Shown here: positions 11,132-23,198 of the stretch, in pieces | Numbering within the stretch: the first letter of the stretch is position 1 | Layout: each line of letters begins with the position of its first letter | Assembly: GCF_023078275.1 (NCBI RefSeq) | Contig: NC_062973.1 | Coordinates: forward strand, 19,896,956 to 19,960,955 | Direction: 5' to 3' | Source of the DNA: Leguminivora glycinivorella | Taxonomy: Eukaryota > Arthropoda > Insecta > Lepidoptera > Tortricidae | DNA length: 64,000 bases | Notes under the pieces: generated by a model | Database searches by the model: none | Told to the model about the DNA's origin: nothing | The model's input: the letters and a program-made list of their open reading frames with translations, nothing else | Program-made: the position numbers and the translations under genes

Positions 11132-12426
11132 AATTGCATGGGTCCAATTTAACTTGAACACAAAGGGGCCGTAGGTCTCGTGCCTGCAACTTTGCCCGCG
11201 ACAGTGTTTATTTCTCTCTCCACTGAGCGTCTTGGCTACAAGATATCGTCATGTTGGCTACGCGGCCCGGTTACCGCCTGAACTTCGCGCGTAACGTGTG
11301 ATAATAGCTTCATGTACCAACTTCATGGCGTTAGATCCTTTATGAGGCACTTTCGTATAATTATGAGAAAACTTTCTTATTGCTAGTTGAACGTAAAATT
11401 TTAACGTTATTACTTGCGATTTGGGGCTTATCTGTGTAAAGATGCCAGGATTTACGGCCGTATTCGAATAATGCTTGTATGATGCCACAGCGATACTACT
11501 GGAATATGTCATTTTTGCAAATGAAGTATGTGAACGAATTTGAAGCACGAAATGCCACTAATACAGCCTTAAGTTATAATAATATTTAGAAAAACGTTAG
11601 TCTGAAAAAAAATTCTAGATAGGTATTACATTGATATTTAATTAACGAATAACGTTCTGTTTGTGATTTAACAACAACGATTAAACAGACAGTAGTATAA
11701 TTTTATTTTCATCACTAAAGTGCCAGTCCAGTGGATAAAATATTTATTTTATCCACTGGAGTGACGAAATTATTTTATGCAAAAGTTACGTTTACTTCTT
11801 TAATTATCTTACAAGTCACATCACATCTAATCAGTATTAGCTATAAAAAAATAGACTTCAAAATCCTCCCTCTCAGGTTATTTTCTCAGCTTACATAGCG
11901 AGGATGAGATAAGGCTAAATACCACATGAAAATCTTATAATTTCCGTACAAACATATTAAAACTCCGATCATCCCAGATTATGCATTAAAATACACACTC
12001 TTAAGAGTCGCATTCGGTATTTAAATTTTTGATAGGAACTTGATTTCAATCTCAGCACACTTTTGGGCAAAAATATTTTTGTAAGACTGAGCCCCTACGG
12101 CCTTACCTTTTGTTTTTGAAAATTTTGTTGAGATATTTTTTGGAATTTTTTGTAATATTTACATACAACCTTTTGGGTAAACATGTTCCAATCCATCCAT
12201 CAGGTGTGTATGAGGTTAAATGCTTTACTTGTTTCCAATAAAAAAAAACGTTGGGCGCCGTTTGCTTGCACAAGTCATTAAAGAATGCCATTTTACCTGA
12301 CGTATCGTGTATATAGTGTTTTAGAATGTACAATAGTAGTAATCTCGAGATAGATTAATGAAATCATATTTTGAAGATCTAAATACACCTCTAAGATACG
12401 TACTTCCGAGATATTCCGAGATCGGT
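11132..12426. other. Gene-free stretch
   Basis: Holds only a short perfect palindrome (see 11727-11760). Minus-strand frames at 11258-11548 and 12103-12333 lack splice context, domains and coding bias. Confidence 0.4.
11727..11760. repeat. Perfect 34-bp palindrome
   Basis: TCCAGTGGATAAAATA is followed by TT and by its exact reverse complement. The half-site CAGTGGATAAAA resembles the centre of the MITE at 26.14-26.40 kb (CTGGTGGATAAAA), so it may be the remnant core of that family. Confidence 0.7.
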
Positions 12427-12570
12427 TTCCATTCTCGTAGCACAGTATCGGCAGAAGCATAATTTCCTGTGCTGAAATATTTATACTTCGGTCCGAGGTG
12501 CGCTACGCCGTAGCGAGATCTACGGCGGTAGTGCTGAGGCGGAGGGCACGGTGTTGCTACGAGCGATTTT
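12427..12570. mobile_element. Probable MITE with CTCGTAGCA ends
   Basis: CTCGTAGCA at about 12434 is matched by TGCTACGAG at about 12554, with a G+C-rich interior that includes CTACGCCGTAGCG. The arms are short and imperfect, and the borders are approximate. Confidence 0.4.
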
Positions 12571-12964
12571 CAGTACTACATAAGAGGAAAAGAGAAGACT
12601 GCTTCTTTAAGCGAGTAATTATAACTCCCCCTAGACAATGAGCACATCGAATGTGTGTGCGTACTATTTATGCGTGAAACGTGATTCTATAATATTTTGG
12701 ACGCAAGCGGTCCCTGTCTACGCTACGCACATTCATCTCGTGTACACAGGTCAGCCATTCATTCTTACGTGCTGTTGTACCAACCAACGATGTTTTCTGT
12801 TAGGAAATAAAGATAAAAATATAAGTAAATGAGAGTCGGAAATGTTACGTTTCATTCTCCAAATCGTCCCGCTTTGAAAAATGTTCAAAAACCCACTCAA
12901 AGCAAGGCTCACGAAACCTTTACAATACGCTACGTTATCGAACGCTGCACTAGAGGACCTGTGT

Positions 12965-13125
12965 GCGTAGCCAAATGCACAAACGAAACGCTCACGATAA
13001 TATCTCTTTCGTAACTATCTATCTCTATCGCTCTTCCGTATTAGCGCGACAGAGCCAGACTACATTTCTGCGGCGTTTCGGTGGCGTTTCGCGTCGGAGA
13101 AATGACATTCGGCTACGGTGCCTGC
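12965..13125. mobile_element. Repeat shared with 24.90-25.05 kb
   Basis: CGTAGCCAAATG near the left end is matched by CATTCGGCTACG at the right. The interior (TCGCTCTTCCGTATTAGCGC, then GAGCCAGA) is repeated in diverged form at 24898-25045. Shared short peptides in the overlapping frames are a by-product of this homology, not evidence of a gene. Confidence 0.65.
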
Positions 13126-13552
13126 TGTTTTCAAACTTTTTCCGTAGTATGACGTGAGTAATAGATACAACGATCGCTTTTTTACAGCACTATGTGCACA
13201 GCTTTAACATAAGACCACCAACGTTCGCGCTATGGTAATAACTCTGCAGGTTTACCACCTTTTGTTGCCATTTTAGGTAAATAGTGCGAACAAAATTATG
13301 GCCTGTTTTACAGAACCAGGTATCGTACCGCTTTTATTGGATTTATGCATAAATTCTGGCATTTTCACGGAGAGCTTTTAATATATTTGCATTTTATTAA
13401 AATGCGAGATGGGATCAATTTGTGTCTGTAATTTGGTATGCTTGCTAGGTTACATACAATGGTAATACGGCGCACATATGCATTTCTCACGTGAATTAAA
13501 TAACGCTGGATATTTTAATTAACACAATAATCTATTATTATTATCTGCCGCG

Positions 13553-13620
13553 ATTGCAGAGTACACTGGTTCGATTCCAGCCTCAGGCACTAGAGGCCTT
13601 GGTCACTTTTTCTTTCATAT
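13553..13620 (+). mobile_element. Possible tRNA-derived SINE fragment
   Basis: GGTTCGATTCC at about 13568-13578 is an exact match to the RNA polymerase III B box and T-loop of tRNAs. It is followed by AGCCTCAGGCACTAGAGGCC. No A box or acceptor stem is found upstream, so it is not a tRNA gene; a truncated SINE head is the likeliest reading. Confidence 0.4.
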
Positions 13621-15442
13621 GTGTAATTTATTTCGGTTTTATGTTTCGGGACTTTTCAAAGAGTTTTCAACATGTAAATTCGAGTCACACGGGAGTTTTT
13701 TTCCGTCATTATGTTATATTTTAAATCGTATACATATATACAGAAATCCCGCGCACCGCCCCTCAAAACCGGTTTACATCGCTTTTACGTTTCTTTCAGA
13801 CTTCAGACCATAAAAAAGTTATGACATGTTTTACCGTATAAAAACAAGGTAAAAGCCAGTAAAGTTGACAAGCTGTGTTTTACTACGAACACCGGCGCAA
13901 GAACCTATTAGGTATTTATGCAAATACAGTGTTTTAGTATCGCTGCATCGATTTATTCGTTTTCTACACGGACTATTAAAGCAAGAAGACTGACAGCGTA
14001 ACAATAGTACTTATTTCCCTTTTGCGTGTGCAGAGAACGCTGTACTGCAGGAGAACATCGAGAGCATCGATTCGCGGAAGTGTCTCGTATTTCGCAAGTT
14101 TCGAAACAGACTGTCGAATCTGAATTGAATCACGCTGATTTATTAAACGTATTAGAAAATACAAAGAAAATAGAATAAATATCTAAGTAGCGTATTAAAT
14201 ATTTGGGCTCAAGTGGAGTTGTTACTTTGATATAGTTTTTAGTTTCATGCATGTTTTACGACGCTTTGTTTCTTTGACGAAACGAAATTAATTAGGTAAT
14301 TACAATAAAAGGATCAATCCGGAGTGATAAATTTTACATCGTAATTTTGTTTGTTGTCTGGCTTACCGCTCAAACTTTAATAGCTAGCGCTGAACATTTG
14401 ATGAATGTGAATTTGTATAGGAGACATTGTCAGTCTGCTTGTTTAAAACCTCCATGATGCAAATACAGTGTTTGGTATGGCTACATCGATTTATTCCTTT
14501 CCTAGAAGCTCGGAATGAAACAGGCCATAAATTATTGACATAAGTCCGTAGGAACTGGGTGAGTTCGCTGCGGCTTGCAGATGCAAGAGAAATACGTTTT
14601 AAATGTTTCATTTCGAATTGAATCTGTGTCAGACAACGATAAAGAGGTGTTGAGTTTACCGTGTTTGTTTGTGCAAACCTATTAGGTTCCGAGCGGATGA
14701 AGCGGTTTCGTATTTTGTAGAAAATAAAATTTTAGAGCGACAAATCAGTCAAATCGAATGGAAACAAACCATTCGGGTTTCAGTAGTTTCACAGAGCTAT
14801 TAGTTTTTGTCTTTGTCTTTAGCGTTGTATACACTCTTAGGTGTTAGTGTTTTGTTAAACTATTAGTACCTACAGCAACTATATCTAACAATAAGTGTTA
14901 CATTATTATTTTTATTTTATTTTATTATTCAAATAAGTTACACAGCATAACAGTAAAAACTAAGGCACTGTGAAACTAAAAATAAAAAAGAACAATATAT
15001 ATATATCACATATAAAAATACAAACAGAGAGAAGAAATATATATTATGTGGTATATATACATATATTACTCCTTAAAATCACATAACCAACTAACTTGAT
15101 CTTTTTCGTTCCACTAGCTGTTAATGATTATTGTTTAGTGAAAGGCACTTAATTAAATATTGAACTATGGTACCATAATTCGTTGTTAATAATCAGCTGT
15201 TTGCTCTATGGGCTATTTCACCATACTGACATTGACAATTGAAAAATTTATTAGGGTCAAACAAGAATACATGTACAAAAATTACACATTATTATTATTG
15301 ACAATTCTATTTCTAGATTGATATGTAACATCGTTGCTCAGGGACAATATTTCCTTGTTGAACAGGCAATGAATGGCGAAGTGTCACTGTTGGGAGACAA
15401 TCGTTACTGTTCAGAAATAGGCCACTAGTCTTACGCTAGCTT
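13621..15442. other. Gene-free stretch with a ~50-bp direct duplication
   Basis: ATGCAAATACAGTGTTT, then CATCGATTTATTC, occurs at 13917-13968 and again at 14457-14508, about 540 bases apart and in the same orientation. From 14900 to 15080 the DNA is low-complexity A+T-rich (TATATATA and related runs). No gene is seen. Confidence 0.5.
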
Positions 15443-15444
15443 TA

Positions 15445-15694
15445 CACTGAGAGAAATTTGCATTGTGAATTTAACAAGTTCGACTTGTTGCGGTTTATCC
15501 GTTTGAATCAGCCAAACGTATGTTTAAAACAATATGTGTCAGGTTGTTTTTTATAAAATCGACTTGTTGATTCAAATATATTGCCGATTCAAATGACAAG
15601 TAGCTTGTTGTTTGAACCAAAGAGCACGTAGGCGCTATATTAACCAAAAAACTTGTTGAACGAACATGAAAACTGGTTGTATTTTCTCTCAGTG
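15445..15694. mobile_element. 250-bp MITE with CACTGAGAGAAA ends and TA target duplication
   Basis: It begins CACTGAGAGAAAT and ends ATTTTCTCTCAGTG, with TA directly outside each end (15443-15444 and 15695-15696). That is the insertion signature of the Tc1/mariner superfamily. The interior is non-coding. Confidence 0.7.
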
Positions 15695-15727
15695 TAGGGT
15701 AAGGTGTTAATAGCAATCAACCAACCC

Positions 15728-15860
15728 ACAGGTTACAGTCAACCAATCGGCCACTATAGAACTATGTCATAGTGACGTTATAAATCATATTGTAATGATA
15801 TCTCTTACTGCTTGTCATTTTGACATGGTTGTAGAGTGGCCTAGGGTTCCAATTAACAGT
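15728..15860. mobile_element. Intact copy of the MITE that is split at 51.4-52.8 kb
   Basis: The sequence from CAGTCAACCAATCGG through AGTGACGTTATAAATCA, TCTCTTACTGCTTGTCATTT and GTAGAGTGGCCTAGGG is found again at 51450-52765, interrupted there by another element. The ends are imperfect inverted repeats (CAACCAATCGG...CCAATT). This uninterrupted copy shows the pre-insertion state. Confidence 0.7.
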
Positions 15861-15981
15861 ACACATAATAAAAGCCCCACAAAAAGCGAAGCAGCTTGTT
15901 AAAACTATAAAATCAAACTGCTAGTAAAAGCAACATTAAACTTATTTTAGGCGGCGGTGTCGCAGGAAAACATACATCACC

Positions 15982-16123
15982 TGTAGGCCTAGCACATGAT
16001 GGCCGCGAGAGTATGTCGCCGCGAGATAGATGACACGTCTTATTCTAACTGTATTAATGACATAAGGACGGGTAGTCTATCTCGCGGCGACATACTCTCG
16101 CGGCCATCATGTGCTAGGCCTAC
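15982..16123. mobile_element. Foldback MITE, 48-bp arms (second copy at 59.85-59.97 kb)
   Basis: GTAGGCCTAGCACATGATGG at the left (15982-16030) is matched exactly in reverse complement at 16076-16123; the arms include TATGTCGCCGCGAGATAGA. The centre contains TTAATGACATAAGGACG. The copy at 59849-59974 has the same arms, but its centre is in the opposite orientation. Almost perfect arm identity suggests recent activity. Confidence 0.85.
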
Positions 16124-16860
16124 TGGAAGGTGCGACCGACTATCGCAATATTTGCACACCGGTGTAGGCGGTACATTATATGCTGCTATAAACTTGGAAG
16201 GACAGAACTGCGATGGGTTGTAGACTGTTGTAAGGTTTTTGATTATTATATAGTCTGTGATGGTTTAGGTTTTGGGAAGTCTCATGAAATTAGAACACTT
16301 TTTAAAATAAAATCAACTGTAACTGATAGAATGTAACACTTCAAATTAAGAGAAAAAGGTAATACGTAGCACGCGAGTTTAGTGACTTTAATAGAGTAAT
16401 TGTAAGATAAAAAATCTATTTTTCATTTCTGCGATAAATAGATTTTTTTTTTCAGGCAACGTTTGTGGGAACAGATTCCTATTCTTTATGAGTAGAATTT
16501 CACGCAGCTGTTTTAACTTTAGATTGAGTTAGTTTACTGTAAAAAATAATTTAGACTGTAAAAAACTAATATTTAATGTTGTAGCTTAAAACACATGCCA
16601 GCCCATCTAATTAAATTATACACTAACATATAAATTTGCCCCCACAACCATATAACCAATATACTATATTTTCATCACTGAAAAACAGCTAACGATCCCG
16701 TCGTGGTAAAAAAAACCTTTTTCCCAGAACCTCTTCCGCACGCAATAGATACTATTCGTTTGCTTTCGTCATACGAAGTCATGACAAATATTACTTTAGA
16801 TACTGGGAATTTTCAGAATTTGAGACCCCCCAATTAGCGAAAGTTGTTAACAAAAATTTA
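16124..16860. other. Gene-free stretch
   Basis: A+T-rich, with no recognised element. Ends in a (CATAAA)n-like run at 16861-16884 that serves as target duplication for the LINE fragment beyond. Confidence 0.4.
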
Positions 16861-16884
16861 CATAAACATAAACATAAACATAAA

Positions 16885-17181
16885 GAAAAAGAAAGTTGCG
16901 CCTATAACGGAAAAGATGAGGGGTGGCAGGTTGGCGTGGTACGGTCATGTAATGAGGAGGGATGAGTGTCATATAGGCAAAAGAATGTTGGAGATGAATG
17001 TTGATGGATGGAGAGGGAAGGGTAAACCCAAACAACGATGGATGGATTGTGTGAAAGAGGACATGAGAAAGAAAGATGTGAGTGTTGAGATGACGAAAGA
17101 TAGGGGAGAATGGAAGAGAAAGACATGTTGTACCGACCCCACATAACGTGGGATAAGGGTAGGAGGAAGAAGAAGAAGAAA
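16885..17181 (+). pseudogene. 3' end of a non-LTR retrotransposon (LINE polymerase C-terminus)
   Basis: The plus frame up to the TAA at 17144-17146 reads RLAWYGHVMRRDE, GWRGKGKPKQRWMDCVKEDM and TKDRGEWKRKT, the diagnostic C-terminal zinc-knuckle-less tail seen in RTE/R4-type LINE polymerases (R-L-x-W-Y-G-H-V-x-R, then G-R-P-x-x-R-W). It is 5'-truncated, keeping only about 80 codons. The 3' tail is (GAAGAA)n at about 17161-17181. The target run ACATAAACATAAA is present on both sides (to 16884 and from about 17179), giving a clear duplication. The minus-strand open frames here are shadows. Confidence 0.8.
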
Positions 17182-17199
17182 CATAAACATAAACTTTAA

Positions 17200-18344
17200 G
17201 CGATAATTTACATTCAGAATGTAAAAAAAGTATTTTTTTATTGTCGTCACAAAACTGACAGCGAGTTAATTTTTGAAAACAACTTTTGCTAATTGGGGTA
17301 CCCAAATTCTGTACCCTAAAATACCCTACTACGCGTTTGATTTCGTCAAACGGAATCATAACAAATATTACTTAATTTTATACATATACTTTATTCAATG
17401 ACATTACAGTAGGTACCCCTGTATCCAATAAAAACTATTACAATACAAAGAAATCCTGCAATAAACCAAATAAGCTCAAACTTCCTAGATGCCTAAACGG
17501 TTGTTTTGGCATGGAAATAACATGTAAACCTCCATTTCTTTCACTAAACTTTATTGCTATCAACATTCAGTTTAGTTTCGCCTGTTTTAACTCCTTTTTA
17601 CGATCAAATAGTTTTTGCCTGTAGCTTCGCACGAATGCTCACATAGATTGTAGAAACCCCTAGATGATGGGTATGTGACGTGATCATGGCACCACTTTTC
17701 CATTACGGCAGTTAATGACTGATAGCCAATTGTTCACCACAAAATGATTATCTTCATAATGTTTAAGATATATGGCAGTACCACGGTACTAATGGAAAAT
17801 GGAGTACAGTGGCTATTTCTGTCCCTTTCACTAAGTCACCTATGCCTACCTAACGTCACCTATGCTTCATAAGAGTATACAAGAGGATGTAAGATTGTTT
17901 AGACCCTCGCTCTATTTTTTTTCTATATCTATGAATGCTCATTATTTATGGGTAAAGTCCTCGACTTTATAGTTGTAGCATCCGAGTAGAAAACGAAGTA
18001 ATACTAATAAAAATGTTACGTTTACATTTACAACGTAAATCATAAAACTTTATACGGGGAGACAATGGAACGACAGTTTTCCCTTTAAAAAGTTGAGTCG
18101 TTATAGATTCGCAATCACTGTTTATCATCTGCAGTAAAGCCTCCATCGTGAGTTTTGGCGTTATACGTAACTCGATAGTACCTACAGTATAATAAAGAGT
18201 ACTATTGTACAGTATGGCCACTCACGTTCCCCGCAGAAAGTGCCGCCCACTCACTCTCGGTTACCTCACAGTTACCGCCGTGTCAAAAAGGTGAACAGTC
18301 GACCTGTCATAAATCACTCATACAGGAATGGTATGCGTCCACCT
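17200..18344. other. Gene-free stretch
   Basis: No exon or repeat is recognised. A minus-strand frame at 17967-18221 has no support. Confidence 0.35.
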
Positions 18345-18465
18345 ACAGAAGCACTGTAGTTATGATGATATTTAATAGGTGCCGCTAAAAAATCGAGGTA
18401 CGAATTTTAGTATCAAGTACCTATGTAAATCCTATATGCATAAATAATTCTTGCTAGAATAGATA
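18345..18465 (+). repeat. Dispersed repeat, inverted copy at 53.77-53.88 kb
   Basis: TGTAGTTATGATGATATTTA, CGCTAAAAAATCGAGGTA and ATAAATAATTCTTGCT recur in reverse complement and in the same order at 53765-53880. Family not recognised. Confidence 0.6.
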
Positions 18466-20479
18466 TCACTAGTAAGCTATCTGACAAAAGTAAGCTGCAG
18501 CTAACTTTTTTGTGTAATGCGAATTGTGCAGTTTTTTTACGATGTGGACTATTTTCCTCCATTAGTAGTTAATAAATCTAACATCATTTTTTTTTCTAAT
18601 CTAGATTTTTTCTCTCAAAGTCGCAAACTCAGTGACGTCATTAAAGAAATTGCTACAGTATTCGCGTGAACACTTCGACTGGTTCAGCCCATTGAAAGCT
18701 ATTTATTTATTCATTGGAGCGTGAACTGAAAGCTTTCTTCCACTTACAGCTTTAATCAAGGGCTTTCATTGACCCGTATTTTTCCTTAATTTTACTGTGC
18801 CTGGCCTTCTTATTTAGTTTAAGGCTTTTCTTCCAGTTTGATAGGCTTCTTGACTTTTTCAAGCTTATACTACCCTTATTTCTGCTACTCATTTATCCTA
18901 AATAATGTCAGGGTCAGAGTTATTTGCACTACTTGATAATTTGATGTTTACTTCAAAGACGTTAACTTTCAATATCTACTTGTTCCTTGTTTCTGTTCTT
19001 CTTTGAAACTATTCAATTATAAATGATTTCAATTCGGAAACTACTCATGCATTTATGCTTCTTTTTATACCAACTTTAAACTGTCATTACTTACCATAAA
19101 AACATTACCTAACAAAAAAAATCATCATCATTATTTTCATAATTTTTTCATCATAATTCATTTGTGCCTTAACTTTTATAAGTGGCGCAGTCAGTGGGAT
19201 TAACTACGTACAACATTATTTTATTACCTTGGCCCTCGAAGAACAAAATTTTTACTTAATACCGCCAAGTTGATATAAAAATAAAATTCATCAGGTCCTA
19301 GCTTCTAGTGCTAAGAGGAACCCGCAAAAACCGATTCATCCAGATGGAAATGCTACGAAGTCTCGTCTCTGCATTGTGATGCGCTCAATTAGCAACGGTT
19401 AAATGTCGAGTACTCCGTAATTGGTCAAGTCGACAGTGCACTTCCACTTCGGCGTAAGTTACCTGTCTGAATTTTGAACGATGTTTAATGTAAATGAAAA
19501 CCTGGATTCCATCTTCAATCCTAATCTGAGCTGACCGAAGAGCGGCTTCCTCGCACAACGTATCAGTAATGAAAGAGCTAGAAAATGCCACCTGCATGCT
19601 TGGTGTACTGTCCTAAGGGCTTATTTTAGATGGTACCTAGATTGTGTTGTACAGTAAACGGCGATAAAGAATGCATTTCGGTCTGTGGAAAGAGACACGT
19701 CGCATAAGCAAGAAAGAGACAATGCTCTACGAAGACGAAAAACCGATGTGCAATCATTATCGCCGGGTACTGTAAGCTTCTTGCTTGCAGTCTTCTATTC
19801 AATATATAAATTGTCTCGTGTAAATAAATGGTATATTGTTTCATCTAATTCTGAATTTTGAATTCTGTGTATTTTGATGTAGGTAATCCTAATCCAATTC
19901 AAATTCAATCTGCCATCTTTCCCGCCAAAAAATTTGAATTTATTGAGTATCTCATGTGTGCAAAATATCTTATAAGCAATCCTGGCAACATATGATTTTT
20001 AAAAGAAAATAAGGAAATTATTCGCCCTTTGAAGCTATTGCTCCTCCATTGCACACCCCACATTGCGTTAATTTCCCCATCCCTCTGCCCTTTGAACTGC
20101 TCAAGTCAATCGTGAACAGATCCCTTTGTTAAACATCACAAATGAAAGTCTCCAGTGAAATGTTTTAAGTAATCGGAACCGAGAAGTATTTTTAAGATTT
20201 GCAAAGATTCCAAAAGGCTAAATTGGAATTTTATCCGAGGAAATTAGATCCATTTGAGATGTTTAAATGAACGCTGACTGATTGATTGGCCACTGGACGT
20301 TTTGATTAAAGTGATTGAAAGTGTATGATTTGTGACTTTGATTTCGGGATTCTAGCTAGTAATTCGTTTTATCCATCAAATATAGACATTCTTTTCAGCA
20401 ATTTCAGCTGATTTGCTGGTGCTAGAATTTTATTTTAAAAATATAATTTTCGTTCGGGTTATAATAGGCTACTTGACCC
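18466..20479. other. Gene-free stretch
   Basis: About 2 kb of ordinary A+T-rich DNA. Minus-strand frames at 19385-19597 and 19626-19844 have no recognisable product or splice context. Confidence 0.35.
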
Positions 20480-21044
20480 TTTTTAGGGTTCCGTAGTCAA
20501 CTAGGAACCCTTATAGTTTCGCCATGTCTGTCTGTCTGTCTGTCCGTCCGTCCGTCCGTCCGTCCGTCCGCGGATAATCTTAGTAACCGTTAGCACTAGA
20601 AAGCTCAAATTTTGTACCAATATTTATATCAATCACGCCAACAAAGTGCAAAAATAAAAAATGGAAAAAAATGTTTTATTAGGGTACCCCCCCCCCTACA
20701 TGTAAAGTGGGGGCTGATTTTTTTTTTCATTTCAACCCCAACGTGTGATATATTGTTAGATAGGTATTTAAAAATTAATAAGGGTTTACTAAAATCGTTT
20801 TTTGATAATATTAATATTTTCGGAAATAATCGCTCCTAAAGAAAAAAAGTGCGTCCCCCCCCCCCTCTAACTGTTGAACCATACGTTTAAAAAATATGAA
20901 AAAAATCACAAAAGTAGAACATTATTAAGACTTTCTAGGAAAATTGTTTTGAACTTGATAGGTTCAGTAGCTTTTCAGAAAAATACGGAAAACTACGGAA
21001 CCCTACACTGAGCGTGGCCCGACACGCTCTTGGCCGGTTTTTTT
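20480..21044 (+). mobile_element. MINE-2-like element with (GTCY)n microsatellite
   Basis: It starts TTTTTAGGGTTCCGTAGTCA, then ATAGTTTCGCCATG, a (GTCT)n-(GTCC)n run at 20526-20569 and GCGGATAATCT. It ends CTACGGAACCCTACACTGAG, CGTGGCCCGACACGCTCTTG, GCCGGTTTTTTT. The copies at 60282-60836 (reverse) and 62536-63086 (forward) match it end to end, so this is one well-preserved family. The AGGGTTCCGTAG and CTACGGAACCCT motifs form the sub-terminal inverted repeat. Non-autonomous. Confidence 0.85.
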
Positions 21045-23011
21045 AAAGTCTGTCTTATATGATTAAGTAGGTACTGTCCGATCAACCGAAATAAAATATT
21101 ACCATATTTTAATATGACTTAGAAACAGTAAAAAATATTTTTAAAGTATAATTTTACGTAATCAGGCGAAAACAACACAGTCATGTTAATCTATAGATTA
21201 TCTTTATATATTATGCATCAGGTCATTCTAATCGAAAACAACATTTTCTGAATTTTTAAGTATAAAGGCGTAAAGTTCGATATGTCAGTGATTGTTTTGA
21301 CAGTAGTGTGTGTATGCAGTAAGGTTCGAATTCGATGACGTCACTACATGGCTGACAGCGTTTTCTAAATCTATAAATATTGTTTTTTTATGTCAAATAC
21401 AACAGGAGACAATCATTTATTCTGCAAAATTCGATATGAGTGATATAGCCATATAGTGATATATAGTGATAGTGATATATATATATGTATTTTGATATAG
21501 CCTATAAGTGGATGATCAGCTAAAAGGAGAACCTGAGTTCCCTGTTAGTTTTAGGTGCTAGCCAGAGTGAGAGTAAAGATGAATGGATACCTATTTCACT
21601 TGAATGTAAGTTTTTAGAAAACACATCATTTTAATTTTGAGCTCCTATCGCCCGACATACTTAGTGATTATAAAAGTATCAAGAATCCTCTGAAAGTCCT
21701 TCACTTTCTGCAGATTTGAACCTTGGTCCAAAAACCGTGACATCATAAAAAATAACAAAGTTCATGTGATGATTTGACGAACCTCAGACGTTCAATCTGA
21801 GACTACCACTGAGCACCCTAAGGTCCCTAAGAAACTATTTCGAGGGCAAAATAAGGAAACCTCAATATTTTAAGTATTCGACCCACGTCGGGGTAACCTG
21901 TGGCCTATGCACCCCGCATGCACCCTAAGGCTACTTCCTTTGAAGCGCAGTCAGCCGGATTGCTATGCTTTTGTAACATTATAACTCGTGCGGCGAAATA
22001 TTATTTTCGCGCTTCGTTTGTTTGGAAGATTGAGGCGCATATACCGGCCAAATCTGGAATTTTGGTATCGAGTTTATTTCACGGATGATTATAGGGAGAT
22101 GGGGGAGAATTTGACAATTTATAAACTACTGTGTGAGCTAACGCTTCCACCAAAAGGGCCTTTATAGTTTATTTATGTCGCCATCGCGTTAAATTTTAAA
22201 GCATGATTACATGATACTATTGGTAGATGATAAAATGCTAATCTTACCCAGAAGGATGAAAAAGCTGAAATGTAGGTAACAGAAATTCCAGTATTAACAG
22301 TTAGGTACCTATTTCTAGTTTCACACAAAAATTATGATTACATTTCTTGGGTTGATAAAATGAGGATTTGGTAAAGAGCAACAATGCATTTTTACTGGTT
22401 GAAATAGGAAAATATATTACGGAAATCTACCAATTTACAAACGACTGTTCATTGCCTGACAATTGTAGGCATAGTGTTGAAGCATGAAAGAACGAATGCC
22501 ACGAAAAAATACGTGACTCTCCAATGTTTTCTGCCAATTATTATTAGCTCCCTTAGGCTCCTAAATGCATCCCACCAAAAAATCTTCTATCCGCCAGAGA
22601 AAACGTAAGTCCCAAAATTTAAACCACTAACTACCTTTAGCTTTTACCCAACACTGTAGGTTATAAAGGAATCTGACCTTTTCCAGAGCCTCAACAAGTG
22701 AATTTGTCCGAGCCTCCGAATCGCGGCTACTTGCACTGGCCTCTACTAAGCCGCTTTAATTGCTCTAAAGAGCCCTTTATGGACCCTTTAAATACCCTTG
22801 TTCATTTAAACGACGATTGTTGGCCACGCACACTTGTGTACACGAATTTATGTTGCTGACAAGATATGGCAAGAACTTTTGGAAGTTCTTTGTACAATCT
22901 GAAGTTGATGGAACGTAAATTGCTAGTTTAAAGGTTAGATAGATTTAGCAGCAACTTGATTTAACTGCCCTAGTGGTACTTCATTTAAGTCTCTTTATCA
23001 TTACAGTAGAA
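21045..23011. other. Gene-free stretch with a short low-complexity block
   Basis: Positions 21436-21490 are built of ATAGTGAT and GATATA repeats. The rest is A+T-rich with no recognised gene or element. Confidence 0.4.
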
Positions 23012-23198
23012 GAATGAGGAGGCACACTGACATTTTATCCCGCCAGCGCCTGTGCACCGACCTGTCTAGGCATGTCACTGTCATTCATATGTGTGAGAGA
23101 GAGAGAGAGAGAGAAAACATATCATCTTCTCGCTCTCACGTATGGACTAATAGGGTGGCGCCAACTGTCATAAGCTTTGAGTGTGCCTCCTCATTATG
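23012..23198. mobile_element. MITE with GAGGAGGCACACT ends and internal (GA)n
   Basis: AATGAGGAGGCACACTGA at the left is matched by TGAGTGTGCCTCCTCATT at the right. A (GA)n run of about 11 units lies at 23093-23115. A plus-strand frame across it is an artefact. Confidence 0.7.

Noticed and set aside
13553..13620. tRNA gene
   Set aside because: Only the B-box/T-loop is present; no A box, anticodon arm or acceptor stem can be folded.
16847..17359. 170-codon minus-strand open frame
   Set aside because: Antisense of the LINE polymerase fragment on the plus strand; the plus frame has the family motifs.
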